Below the pieces are notes generated by a model, which did no database searches, was not told the origin of the DNA, and worked only from the letters and a program-made list of their open reading frames with translations. A program made the position numbers and the translations under genes. Below, piece by piece: positions 7,724 to 15,937 of a stretch of 28,386 nt of DNA (position 1 is the stretch's first letter; each line of letters begins with the position of its first letter). The stretch is from an uncultured Lacibacter sp. (GTDB lineage Bacteria > Bacteroidota > Bacteroidia > Chitinophagales > Chitinophagaceae), in the NCBI RefSeq assembly GCF_946479605.1, contig NZ_CAMLGT010000016.1:1-28386 (forward strand), given 5' to 3'.

Positions 7724-8329
7724 TTACCATTCCTGCCCAACCCAAACTGCACCACCAATACTATCACGTAAAGCACCTGTATCAGCAGCAAGCATATTGT
7801 TTTCTTCACGCCAGCGGAGCAATGCAAAAAAGGCTGCATAAAACGCATCAGTATGCACATCGCCAGGAGCAGCTAATAAAGCGGAAGCAAGTGCAAATAC
7901 AGGATCACCAGTTCCATTCAGTGCAAGATTCACCGAACGGAAATCACTCACCACATTTACACCTGTAATGGCGGCAACAGCAGCAGCATCGCCCAGCGCA
8001 TGACTGAGTTTTGTTGCCGGTGAATGGATAATTGTATGTCCCATCAATCCAATTAACTGTACCTGGTAATCGAGCTGATGTTCTTCTATAAATTGCTTTA
8101 CCTGTTCACCAACCCAATGGCCGTAATCAACATGCAGTTGCAAATAGGCAGCAGCGGGTGAGGTTGCAGCAGTTGCCAATCGTTCTCTCAGTTCGGCAGG
8201 GTAGGGAATGGAAGCTGTATGTCTTACTTCCACATCCCATTTCTTTCCATTTACTTCAAAAGCGGCAAAAACAAGTTCAAGCGTTTGTTTACTGGCATCG
8301 CCTGCAACACCCAAGGCCCGGTAGATCAT
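7724..8329 (-). CDS. internally deleted anhydro-N-acetylmuramate kinase-like protein
   Basis: A 201-residue protein related to AnmK, which is normally about 350-400 residues and phosphorylates 1,6-anhydro-MurNAc during cell-wall recycling. Residues 1-147 follow the N-terminal half of AnmK (GHTIIHSPATKLSHALGDAA, TGVNVVSDFRSVNLALNGTGDP). Residues about 150-201 match the extreme C terminus (FFALLRWREENN, TGALRDSIGGAVWVGQEW). The intervening part, roughly 150-175 residues with much of the active site, is absent. The phosphate-binding loop MSGTSLDG is also replaced by AGDASKQT at about residues 9-16. Kinase activity is therefore unlikely. It could be a pseudoenzyme or a decayed paralogue; the intact frame and undisturbed conserved blocks favour a maintained protein. 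Confidence 0.7.
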   Translation of the reverse strand: MIYRALGVAGDASKQTLELVFAAFEVNGKKWDVEVRHTASIPYPAELRERLATAATSPAAAYLQLHVDYGHWVGEQVKQFIEEHQLDYQVQLIGLMGHTIIHSPATKLSHALGDAAAVAAITGVNVVSDFRSVNLALNGTGDPVFALASALLAAPGDVHTDAFYAAFFALLRWREENNMLAADTGALRDSIGGAVWVGQEW

Positions 8330-8346
8330 ATTCGATTAATTTTCAA

Positions 8347-8368
8347 TGACAGAATTATTCTTCTGTCA
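8347..8368. promoter_or_regulatory. 22-base palindrome between the AnmK-like gene and upp
   Basis: TGACAGAA (8347-8354) and TTCTGTCA (8361-8368) are perfect inverted 8-mers around a 6-base spacer. The site lies 17 bases upstream of the minus-strand start at 8329 and just before the -33 region expected for upp. It could be a dimeric regulator site or a small hairpin in the leader of the minus-strand gene. Confidence 0.55.
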
Positions 8369-8391
8369 TAACTGTTCACAATTTTATCTGT

Positions 8392-8399
8392 TAGATTTG
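8392..8399 (+). promoter_or_regulatory. -7 box of the upp promoter
   Basis: TAGATTTG matches TAnnTTTG exactly and lies 54 bases before the upp ATG. No TTG is found 19-21 bases upstream, which leaves the -33 element weak and may mean that an activator is used, possibly at the palindrome 8347-8368. Confidence 0.45.
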
Positions 8400-8453
8400 T
8401 AAAAATACGGCAGCCGGTTCAGGATTAATGAGCTACAAACGAAAAGCTTAAAA

Positions 8454-9134
8454 ATGAATGTACCGGACAGAAATTTACAACTCATGGTGATCAATTTAAG
8501 TGAACAGCATTCTCTGGTAAGCAACTGGGTAGCTGAATTAAGAGATACAGAAATTCAGACCGACCGCATGCGTTTCCGCCGCAACCTGGAAAGGATCGGC
8601 GAAGTAGCAGCTTACGAGATCAGCAAACTGCTTCCCTGGGAAGAAAAAGAAATAACCACCCCGCTTGGCAGCTCTCCATCGAAAGTATTAAAGGCTCAAC
8701 CCGTGCTTGCAACAATATTAAGGGCTGGTTTGCCGTTACATCAGGGATTGTTGAACTATTTCGACAGGGCCGATAATGCGTTCATTTCCGCCTACCGGAA
8801 ACACCACCGGGACGGAAGTTTTGAAATAAGCCTGGATTATGTGAGCTGCCCCAGTCTTGAAAACAGGGTAGTGATCATTGCCGATCCTATGCTGGCAACA
8901 GGCAGTTCTTTAGTAAAAACGGTACAATATCTCCGGGATGAAGGACAGCCGGTGGAAATGCACATTGTTTGCGCCATTGCCTGTACAGTGGGTATAGAAT
9001 ATGTACACCGTAACGAGCCGAATGTAAAGATCTGGTGCGGTGCCATTGATGATGAATTGACAGCGAAGGGTTATATTGTGCCCGGTTTAGGCGACGCAGG
9101 CGACCTGGCTTACGGAACAAAAGTGCAGATGTAA
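8454..9134 (+). CDS. upp: uracil phosphoribosyltransferase
   Basis: A 226-residue cytoplasmic enzyme that makes UMP from uracil and PRPP in pyrimidine salvage. The PRPP-binding loop is DPMLATGSS (residues 144-152), and the uracil-recognition block is YIVPGLGDAGDLAYG (207-221). The dimer/active-site segment ATILRAGLPLHQGLL (86-100) is also typical. Length is close to the bacterial norm, with a slightly long N terminus. The gene is transcribed alone, away from the AnmK-like gene, and is followed by 125 bases before porP. The start codon ATG at 8454 follows an A-rich leader without a Shine-Dalgarno sequence, as is common in Bacteroidota. Confidence 0.93.
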   Translation: MNVPDRNLQLMVINLSEQHSLVSNWVAELRDTEIQTDRMRFRRNLERIGEVAAYEISKLLPWEEKEITTPLGSSPSKVLKAQPVLATILRAGLPLHQGLLNYFDRADNAFISAYRKHHRDGSFEISLDYVSCPSLENRVVIIADPMLATGSSLVKTVQYLRDEGQPVEMHIVCAIACTVGIEYVHRNEPNVKIWCGAIDDELTAKGYIVPGLGDAGDLAYGTKVQM

Positions 9135-9259
9135 TGCAGCGAAGCCACAACCAATGTACTCAACAGTATAAACTGAATAAGTAAAAAGAAAACCCAATAA
9201 CAAAAACCAAAGCAGCATAAGATTGTTCACAACCGTCTTTGCTCCATAACCGCTCTCTA

Positions 9260-10270
9260 ATGAGAAAACTTATACTACTTCCACTGTTACTGATCGTGTT
9301 GCAAACCTATGCGCAGGATCCTAATTTCTCTCAATTCTTTGCTTCGCCTTTAACGCTGAATCCTGCCTTAACAGGTAAGTTCAATGGCATTGTGCGTGTG
9401 GCAGGTAATTACCGCAACCAGTGGCCTACCATCAATAATGCATTTCGCACAACAACGCTTTCTGCCGATTTCGGCATTCTTGGAAACAGGATACCGGAAT
9501 TCGATCAGTTTGGCGTGGGTGTAATGGGCATGTATGATATTAATGGGGATGGTGTGATGAAGAACAGTTTCATTTCTGGTTCAGTAGCGTACCACAAAGG
9601 AATTGATGAAGATGGCCGTCACCAGATAGGTGTGGGCTTTAGCGGAACCTATGCGCAACGCAGACTTGATGTAAATAAACTTGATTTCCAGGATGAGTTG
9701 ACCAGCCTTGGATTTACCGGCAATACAGCTGAAATATTTGGAAGCTCAGGGTTTTTAAATATCAATTATGCCGATGTAAATGCAGGTTTTATTTACAATG
9801 GTGCCACCAACGATTATAATAACTTTTATATCGGTGCTTCCGTATATCATATCAACCGTCCCAAAGTAAGTTTCATGGGTGCAGAATATATAATGAACCC
9901 ACGTGTTACTGTTCATGGCGGTGGTTATTTTCCTGTTGCGGATGCCACTACGTTATTTGTAAGTGCTAATCACCAACGCCAGGCAGGTGCCAGCGAAACA
10001 ATTTTTGGTGCTGCACTTGGCTATACTGTCAATAGTGATTTTGATAGTCCTACAGATGTGTACGCCGGTGCTTTTGTACGCTGGGGCGATGCTGTGATCC
10101 CTTATATTGGCCTTGAATTTGGCAACTATCGTTTTGGTGTTTCGTATGATGTGAACACATCAAGACTTGCAGCTGCTTCGCAAAGAAGAGGTGGTATGGA
10201 AGTATCACTTATCTGGACAAAAAAACATGTTGATCCAAACAAGAAAAAACTGAACTGTCCAAGATTTTAA
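9260..10270 (+). CDS. PorP/SprF family T9SS membrane protein
   Basis: A 336-residue outer-membrane protein. A signal peptide (MRKLILLPLLLIVLQTYAQ) is followed at once by DPNFSQFFASPLTLNPALTG, the N-terminal signature of the PorP/SprF family. The rest is a set of alternating beta strands ending in the usual KKLNCPRF tail. Family members associate with type IX secretion or gliding machinery and often pair with particular cargo proteins. The ATG at 9260 places the signal peptide correctly; a TTG at 9239 is the only earlier option and is disfavoured. It converges on a giant protease with a T9SS sorting domain, so a link between the two is plausible but not shown. Confidence 0.88.
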   Translation: MRKLILLPLLLIVLQTYAQDPNFSQFFASPLTLNPALTGKFNGIVRVAGNYRNQWPTINNAFRTTTLSADFGILGNRIPEFDQFGVGVMGMYDINGDGVMKNSFISGSVAYHKGIDEDGRHQIGVGFSGTYAQRRLDVNKLDFQDELTSLGFTGNTAEIFGSSGFLNINYADVNAGFIYNGATNDYNNFYIGASVYHINRPKVSFMGAEYIMNPRVTVHGGGYFPVADATTLFVSANHQRQAGASETIFGAALGYTVNSDFDSPTDVYAGAFVRWGDAVIPYIGLEFGNYRFGVSYDVNTSRLAAASQRRGGMEVSLIWTKKHVDPNKKKLNCPRF

Positions 10271-10285
10271 TTACACAGTTTCAAT

Positions 10286-10326
10286 ACAAAAGACAAAGCC
10301 CGCAAAATGCGGGCTTTGTCTTTTGT
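10286..10326. terminator. bidirectional terminator between porP-like and metalloprotease genes
   Basis: A perfect 18-bp stem (10286-10303 with 10309-10326) with core AAAGCCCGC/GCGGGCTTT closes an AAAAT loop. A-rich and T-rich flanks make it work on both strands, between a stop at 10270 and a stop at 10342. Confidence 0.9.
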
Positions 10327-10341
10327 CCAGGTTTGTTCTTA

Positions 10342-13300
10342 TCAATTTGTTTTGATGAGCTTCAGCTGTTTGCTGAGTTTGCCCTGTACTACTTTTACAA
10401 AGTAAGTACCTGCCAGATAATTATCTCCAAACCTGATGTAGCTTCCGTTTCCGGTAACATGTGTTTCAAGTATGCGGCCATAGAGGTCATACACAGTTAC
10501 AGCTATCTTTTCTTCATTGTTTCCTGTAATGTACAGGTTAAAGAAATTGCTTGTTGGGTTAGGCATTGGCTTCGCATCCAGTTTGCTTGCAGTAATAATA
10601 GCAGGCAACTCTTCTTCTCTTGTAACTGGTTTGCCGCCGGGTGATGTTACCACAACAGTGCTGTTAGCTCCAACCTTCATAACAGGTGCATCTGCATCAC
10701 TTGCTCCGGGTTGATTATCGTAATACACTTCTCCTGTGTTTTTGTTGTAGATCTTCATCCTGATCTTATCTTCCGTATCATCAACTACTGTCATGATAAA
10801 GTTGATACCACTTTGTAAACCTGTAATGCGGCCGCTGCCTTTAATCTGGGCTTTTTTACCGCTGATTGAGAGGTATTCAAAGTTCACAGCATTGTATTCA
10901 AAATCGCCCACCTTAAACACAAACTGTGTTTCACCTTTTGGATTGGTTGATTTTTTGAAATAGTTAGCTGCAAATCCAAATGTGGCTTTACCCGTAGCTG
11001 AAGGATTGCTCTTTAACGCACCGGCAGGAGATTCATACCAACCGCCACCAAATGTGTGCCCGCCTTCAGGGTCATAAATCACAATGATCTGCTCCTGGTC
11101 GCCATTGGTTGTGGCGTATGAATTAAATCCATTCTGATCGGTGATACTCATTTTTACTTTGTACACACCGGCTGCTGCAAATTTGTAACTGCCGCTTACC
11201 AATCCTTTTCTGCTACCTGCAGGTTCTGTTACTGCTGCAGTAACAGAAGTACTTTCATCAAGCACCCATTTAGCAGTATGTTTTTTGCCCGGCACATCCC
11301 AAAACTCACCATTCATAGTTACAGTACTTCCAATCTTAAATGGTTTGCCTGAATTTGGTCCGGTAATGTTGTGTACAACATACACTTTAGCACTGTCTGT
11401 TTTACTGTTACCGCAATCATCTGTTGCTGTAATGTAGATGGTGTAAATGCGTCCATCACCATTGCCTGCACGTTCTGCACGTAATCTTACAGTGTGTGCA
11501 TCTGTTCCTACCACTTCATAATCGATCGGTTCTGTATCGCCATCACCCAAACCATTGATCGGTTCATTGCTCACAATGGAAAGTTGTTTGGTAATATGTG
11601 CCTGGTCTGAACAATTGTCTGCCACATCATAATTGATTGTTACCTGTACCATTTTATGATTAGGAGGCCACAGGTAAGAAGGATCTGCACTGATGTTTGA
11701 AATGGTAGGCGCTGTAGTGTCCTTAACAGTAATGGTCTGATCTTTCTCCGTTTTATTACCGCAGTCATCCTGTACTTTCCATGTACGTGTAATGATCACT
11801 TCGCCCATACAACTGCCGGGTACTTCCACATCGCTGTAAGTAACTGCAGGAGTTGGGTCGCAGTTATCTGCAGCGTCTGTTACATTGCCTGTTACCGATG
11901 GATCAGCATTGTGGTTACAGTTATCATCTTTATAAATGGTGATGTTTGCAGGAACTGTAAACGTTGGCGCTGTTACATCTTTGATGGTGATGGTTTGCAG
12001 TTTTGTTGTTTTGTTACCACAATCATCTTCCAGCGTCCATGTGCGTTCAATAATGGTTTCTCCAACGCATGAACCTTCTTTTATTACATCAACTGAAGTT
12101 GCGTTCAACGTAGCATCACAATTATCTGCTTCATCGGTTACATCGCCCGTAACAGCAACTGTTGCATCATAATTACAGTTGGCATCTTTTTCAATGGTAA
12201 TATCAGCAGGCACTGTAAAGGTTGGGGCTGTATTATCGCCAATGCTAAAATTGGTATTGCTGATGTCGAAAAAGATGTTACCGATTGCTTCCACTTTAAT
12301 ACGTGCTGTATTGCTGTAAGCACATGCAATGGTAACATCAGCCGATCCATCGTTTGCTGTACTTGCAACCAATGTGCTGAATGTTTGTCCGCCATCGGTT
12401 GATAAGGAGATCTTCACATTTGCAGCAAGTGCATCACTGCCATTCACATCCCATGTAACAGTATGTGTGCCGGGGCACCAGGTTACTGCACTGTTAGGCG
12501 ATGTAACAGTAAATGGTCCATACGCATCATCAATGGTTACAACCATATTATCACTGTTGGTTTGCCCGGCTCCGGGATGGTTATCTCTTACCGTTAAGCG
12601 GAAGTTAAGCGTGCGTGATACTGATGGAAGTTTTTCCCAACGGTTGGTATTACTGCCATCGAGAATATTTTCCAGTATCGGCATAATGCGAATAGCAGAA
12701 GCAGATGGTGGTCTTGAACGGAACTCCGGACCAAATGTGTGGGTTGGATTGGGTTCCCATGGAAAATCATCTTCATCTGTTACATTATCCATTTGTTCCC
12801 ATGTATAAGTTAGATTGTCTTCATCAGCATCTGAACCACTTCCTGTTAGCTGAAAAGGAGTTGATTTTGGAATGGTATAATCACTGCCTGCATTTGCTGA
12901 AGGTGCATTATTGCCGGCCGATTGTGTAGTGCCGCACGTAACAGTTGCAAGGTATGCCGTTACCTGCTGTATACTGATGGCATGAAAGTAATGATCCCTG
13001 ATAGGCACCACATGAAATCCTTCTGAATCTGAATTACCACCATAGCTCATAATGGTGCTGCCGCTGCCTGGTTCCATTTGCGCACCGTGACCTTCATCTT
13101 TATGCGTAAATGTATGATTGGCGCCAAACTGGTGACCAAACTCATGTGTTAACATAATTTCAGAATACACACCTGTTTCATCCCAATCGGTACGGCCTGT
13201 AAAGCCTCTTGCTTTTGTTGCGTCATTACAAATACTTCCTATGGCTCCGGCATTACCGCCACTGCCACTTGTTCTGCGGCGGATAAGATGGCCCACATCA

Positions 13301-14208
13301 AAATTGTCTGACCCAATTTCATCGGTAATAACTGTTTGTGCTTCGGCATTGATTTCATCCGTTTCAGTAGCAGTAAACGGATCGGTATCGGGATCAAGAA
13401 AAATAACATCTTCATTGTTATTGATCATCACAATGCGTACACCAAAGTCACGCTCAAGATGTCCATTTACAATTGTAATTTGTTCAACCTGCTCGGCAAG
13501 AACTTTTGCTATGCGTTCGGCATCGTTTGCTTCTGTACCATCTAAACACCATTCTGAAAATTCGCCTTGAGCAGCAAAGGCCAACCGAAACACACGCAGC
13601 TCACCGGTGTTTGCATTGAGTGTGCCAAAACCGGATGCAGCAGCGGATACTTTTGATTTTAATCCTGTTGAAGAAGTACCTGTGGTTGTACATTCAAAAT
13701 CATCGATCTCAGGCAATGCCTGTTGCGATACAACCATGTACAGGTTGTTGCCCCGCTCAAGTTTTTCGATGTACACAGCAGGCTTTGCATGCGAAAGAAT
13801 TACAGCATTAAAACCTTGTGGTGTAAACGAGAAGCGAATAGTTGTACCAGCATCTTTTGTACTGTAGCCAAGGTAAGAACGTATGCGGCTGTGTTTACTT
13901 TGAAGACCAGCCTGCATTACGGATGCTTCAACAACCCTGAACTGAACAAGATTGCCTTCTTCATCGGGCACTGTTAACAGAAAACCCGAACGTTTTGCAG
14001 CAACAGATTTTTCCGAAGGTGCATTGCGTAGCTGTGCCTCCATTGCATTTTCCTGCAGGCGGAATACAAGAAATTTTGAAGGACGTTTTGATTTTGTAAA
14101 AGCTGCTTTGCGTAGCGATGTTTCACTGTCCCTGCTCCAGGGGTTTTGTTGTGCGGCAGCAACAAAGGCAAACAGAACTACTGCCCACACAAGTAGAAAT
14201 TTTCTCAT
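10342..14208 (-). CDS. secreted reprolysin-like metalloprotease with HYR-like repeats and T9SS sorting domain
   Basis: A 1288-residue exported protease. Residues 1-19 are a signal peptide; about 20-200 look like a propeptide. The zinc motif HEFGHQFGANH spans H355-H365 with catalytic E356, and the Met-turn is STIMSYGG with M387, the metzincin (reprolysin-type) pattern. A PKD-like region (about 440-560) and a further beta domain follow. Two 86-residue HYR-like repeats begin at T660 and T746 (each starting TAPTFTVPA), with a third partial start at T832 (TAPTISN). The last 75 or so residues form a type A T9SS sorting domain (PNPTSNFFNLYI, YDLYGRILE, GTYFVKVVQG). The product is probably transported across the outer membrane and displayed or released. 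Substrate is unknown. Confidence 0.9.
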   Translation of the reverse strand: MRKFLLVWAVVLFAFVAAAQQNPWSRDSETSLRKAAFTKSKRPSKFLVFRLQENAMEAQLRNAPSEKSVAAKRSGFLLTVPDEEGNLVQFRVVEASVMQAGLQSKHSRIRSYLGYSTKDAGTTIRFSFTPQGFNAVILSHAKPAVYIEKLERGNNLYMVVSQQALPEIDDFECTTTGTSSTGLKSKVSAAASGFGTLNANTGELRVFRLAFAAQGEFSEWCLDGTEANDAERIAKVLAEQVEQITIVNGHLERDFGVRIVMINNNEDVIFLDPDTDPFTATETDEINAEAQTVITDEIGSDNFDVGHLIRRRTSGSGGNAGAIGSICNDATKARGFTGRTDWDETGVYSEIMLTHEFGHQFGANHTFTHKDEGHGAQMEPGSGSTIMSYGGNSDSEGFHVVPIRDHYFHAISIQQVTAYLATVTCGTTQSAGNNAPSANAGSDYTIPKSTPFQLTGSGSDADEDNLTYTWEQMDNVTDEDDFPWEPNPTHTFGPEFRSRPPSASAIRIMPILENILDGSNTNRWEKLPSVSRTLNFRLTVRDNHPGAGQTNSDNMVVTIDDAYGPFTVTSPNSAVTWCPGTHTVTWDVNGSDALAANVKISLSTDGGQTFSTLVASTANDGSADVTIACAYSNTARIKVEAIGNIFFDISNTNFSIGDNTAPTFTVPADITIEKDANCNYDATVAVTGDVTDEADNCDATLNATSVDVIKEGSCVGETIIERTWTLEDDCGNKTTKLQTITIKDVTAPTFTVPANITIYKDDNCNHNADPSVTGNVTDAADNCDPTPAVTYSDVEVPGSCMGEVIITRTWKVQDDCGNKTEKDQTITVKDTTAPTISNISADPSYLWPPNHKMVQVTINYDVADNCSDQAHITKQLSIVSNEPINGLGDGDTEPIDYEVVGTDAHTVRLRAERAGNGDGRIYTIYITATDDCGNSKTDSAKVYVVHNITGPNSGKPFKIGSTVTMNGEFWDVPGKKHTAKWVLDESTSVTAAVTEPAGSRKGLVSGSYKFAAAGVYKVKMSITDQNGFNSYATTNGDQEQIIVIYDPEGGHTFGGGWYESPAGALKSNPSATGKATFGFAANYFKKSTNPKGETQFVFKVGDFEYNAVNFEYLSISGKKAQIKGSGRITGLQSGINFIMTVVDDTEDKIRMKIYNKNTGEVYYDNQPGASDADAPVMKVGANSTVVVTSPGGKPVTREEELPAIITASKLDAKPMPNPTSNFFNLYITGNNEEKIAVTVYDLYGRILETHVTGNGSYIRFGDNYLAGTYFVKVVQGKLSKQLKLIKTN

Positions 14209-14617
14209 AATGGTTGTTTTAAATTAGAAATACAAGCAATCACTTTTTGTAAAAGGGTTGCCAATTAAAAAGATAATTGATTTCGATAGAGGGGACATGG
14301 TACTTCACAAACGCATTGGATAAATTTTTGTGTTCAATCAACGGCATAGCAATTCCCGTTGTGCTGATCGTAACACAAAACAATTCCTGATTTCAACTTG
14401 TAGTAAGATGGTTTACTGTAATGAACCTGGGCGAAGAAATGTTTACAGATTATCTCCGGAGTAAGAATGACAAAGTTTACTCTTCATCTGAAACAGGAGT
14501 TAAAAGTATAAAATCCAAAATACGATGCAAGTTTTTTCAATATTATTTTACTGCTATCACCCAAAAGTGGTATATGGCAATATACATCAGTAGTAGTAAG
14601 TGATCGTGAAAGATGGT
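14209..14617. other. 409-base gene-free stretch
   Basis: This lies between the start of the metalloprotease gene (minus) and the stop of the SDR gene (minus). It must hold the protease promoter, but no good TAnnTTTG element is seen upstream of 14208. A 60-codon reading frame at 14421-14603 has no recognisable features and looks like chance. A short inverted repeat, GTATAT and ATATAC, occurs at 14570-14585. Confidence 0.5.
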
Positions 14618-15475
14618 TTAAACAGTATGCTTATGTTCAAGATATTCTTTCAGTCGCATTTGTCCCTGCCTTGGTGCAATTGTATCATGTTGTAACACTT
14701 CAACAAAGAATGCCATTTTATCAAACAGATTTCGGCTAATTAATTTCACAAGCGGAAGCATTCCTTTTACCATACCAAGCGGAATGGTTCTTATTTTTTT
14801 GCCCGGGTTTACAACTTGCTGTATGATTTCATTGATCTGTTTGCGGCTGAGTATTTCCGGTCCGCCTACTTCAACAGTACTTTTATTTTCATGAATGGCA
14901 TTGATGCATGCAATGGCAACATCAGCTTCATCAACAGGATTCGTCAGCTTATCGCCTTTTCCGATATGTACAAGTCTTCCTTTTTTTGCAAGATCGATCA
15001 GATCAAGAAATGCGCTGAAGAGGGCAGGAGGTTTAATGATGGCATAATCAAGATCAGTACGAATGAGACGTTCGGCAAACTGCTGGTGCGCATGAAAATA
15101 GGTGAGCTGCGGATAACGTTCAGCATGATATGCCGAGATGTAAATGAATTTCCTTACACCGGCTTTTACTGCTTCCGTAAGAATAGTAGTATTGGCAGTA
15201 AGATCAATGTCCATAAAGCCGGGTTTGCTGTTGTCGTTAATAGAAACAGATTTGCCTAATGCAGAAATCACCACATCAAAGCCCTTGCAAATGTTTATAA
15301 GCGATGAAGGATCGGTTACATCTGCCACAATGGTATTGCAGCTGATGAATTGCCTGAATACTTTTTCTTTTGCTGCATTGCGTACAACTGCAGTTACAGC
15401 ATAACCACGTTTCAGTGCTTCTGCAGCAATTGCTTTTCCTAAATGACCGGTGGCACCAAAGAGGATAATATTCAT
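14618..15475 (-). CDS. atypical SDR-family NAD(P)-binding oxidoreductase (NmrA-like)
   Basis: A 285-residue cytoplasmic protein with an N-terminal Rossmann fold. The dinucleotide loop is GATGHLGKAI (residues 8-17), followed by VRN at the end of the second strand, which hints at NADP preference. Later blocks ADVTDP, VISALGKS, FIYISAY and YAIIKPPALF follow the atypical short-chain dehydrogenase order, and the catalytic YxxxK of classical SDRs is not evident (HAHQQFAERL takes its place). Relatives include NmrA-like regulators and flavin or quinone reductases. It begins 18 bases after the small membrane-protein gene on the same strand, so the two are likely co-transcribed. Substrate cannot be told. 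Confidence 0.8.
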   Translation of the reverse strand: MNIILFGATGHLGKAIAAEALKRGYAVTAVVRNAAKEKVFRQFISCNTIVADVTDPSSLINICKGFDVVISALGKSVSINDNSKPGFMDIDLTANTTILTEAVKAGVRKFIYISAYHAERYPQLTYFHAHQQFAERLIRTDLDYAIIKPPALFSAFLDLIDLAKKGRLVHIGKGDKLTNPVDEADVAIACINAIHENKSTVEVGGPEILSRKQINEIIQQVVNPGKKIRTIPLGMVKGMLPLVKLISRNLFDKMAFFVEVLQHDTIAPRQGQMRLKEYLEHKHTV

Positions 15476-15493
15476 AAGATGTTATTCAAAAAA

Positions 15494-15772
15494 TCATTCT
15501 TTCATCCAGAGAATAATGATTGTTATTAACAGAATTGCCAGGCTTAGTAACGCAAGCGAACGAATAGCCGCTTTTTGTTTTATCCATTGAACAGTGCTTA
15601 AAATAAACAGCACCGCAAAAAGAAATAACATAAAGAGGGCCATAAGCTCATACAAGGCTGCAGCTGCTTTCCATTGGTAAACATCTACCCATTGAACAAT
15701 AAGCCAGAAGCAGGCATTGAACAGCGATAGAAAAAGAACAATGCGTTGTGTTTTGATACTGCTTATATCCAT
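15494..15772 (-). CDS. small hydrophobic membrane protein
   Basis: A 92-residue protein beginning MDISSIKTQRIVLFLS. It has two or three hydrophobic segments, at about 10-30 (VLFLSLFNACFWLIVQW), 38-60 (LYELMALFMLFLFAVLFIL) and 70-88 (IRSLALLSLAILLITIIIL). The reading frame extends upstream to 15931, but that part crosses a terminator-like hairpin and has no hydrophobic pattern, so 15772 is the likely start. It precedes the SDR gene by 18 bases and is probably in the same operon. I do not recognise a family and assign no function. Confidence 0.6.
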   Translation of the reverse strand: MDISSIKTQRIVLFLSLFNACFWLIVQWVDVYQWKAAAALYELMALFMLFLFAVLFILSTVQWIKQKAAIRSLALLSLAILLITIIILWMKE

Positions 15773-15867
15773 ACACAATGGTTTTAAAATTGGGTACTTA
15801 AATATAAGCTTATTTCTCACCCGCTGCCAGCACCTGAATGATAAATGGCATTGATGTAGGTAGAAAG

Positions 15868-15900
15868 AAACAACCCCGGCTGTAATGCCGGGGTTTGTTT
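15868..15900 (-). terminator. terminator after the lipoprotein gene
   Basis: AACCCCGGC (15872-15880) pairs with GCCGGGGTT (15887-15895) around a 6-base loop, and the flanking AAAC/GTTT extends the stem past a one-base bulge. On the minus strand it is followed by a T-rich tail, consistent with ending the transcript of the lipoprotein gene that stops at 15938. Confidence 0.75.
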
Positions 15901-15937
15901 CATAGTACAGATGTTTTCGACGGATGAACAACGGACC

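Noticed and set aside
14421..14603. A 60-codon plus-strand reading frame in the 409-base gap
   Set aside because: It has no recognisable motif, signal or membrane helix, no promoter or ribosome site in front, and an unusual Lys/Ser/Tyr-rich composition; it is best treated as chance.
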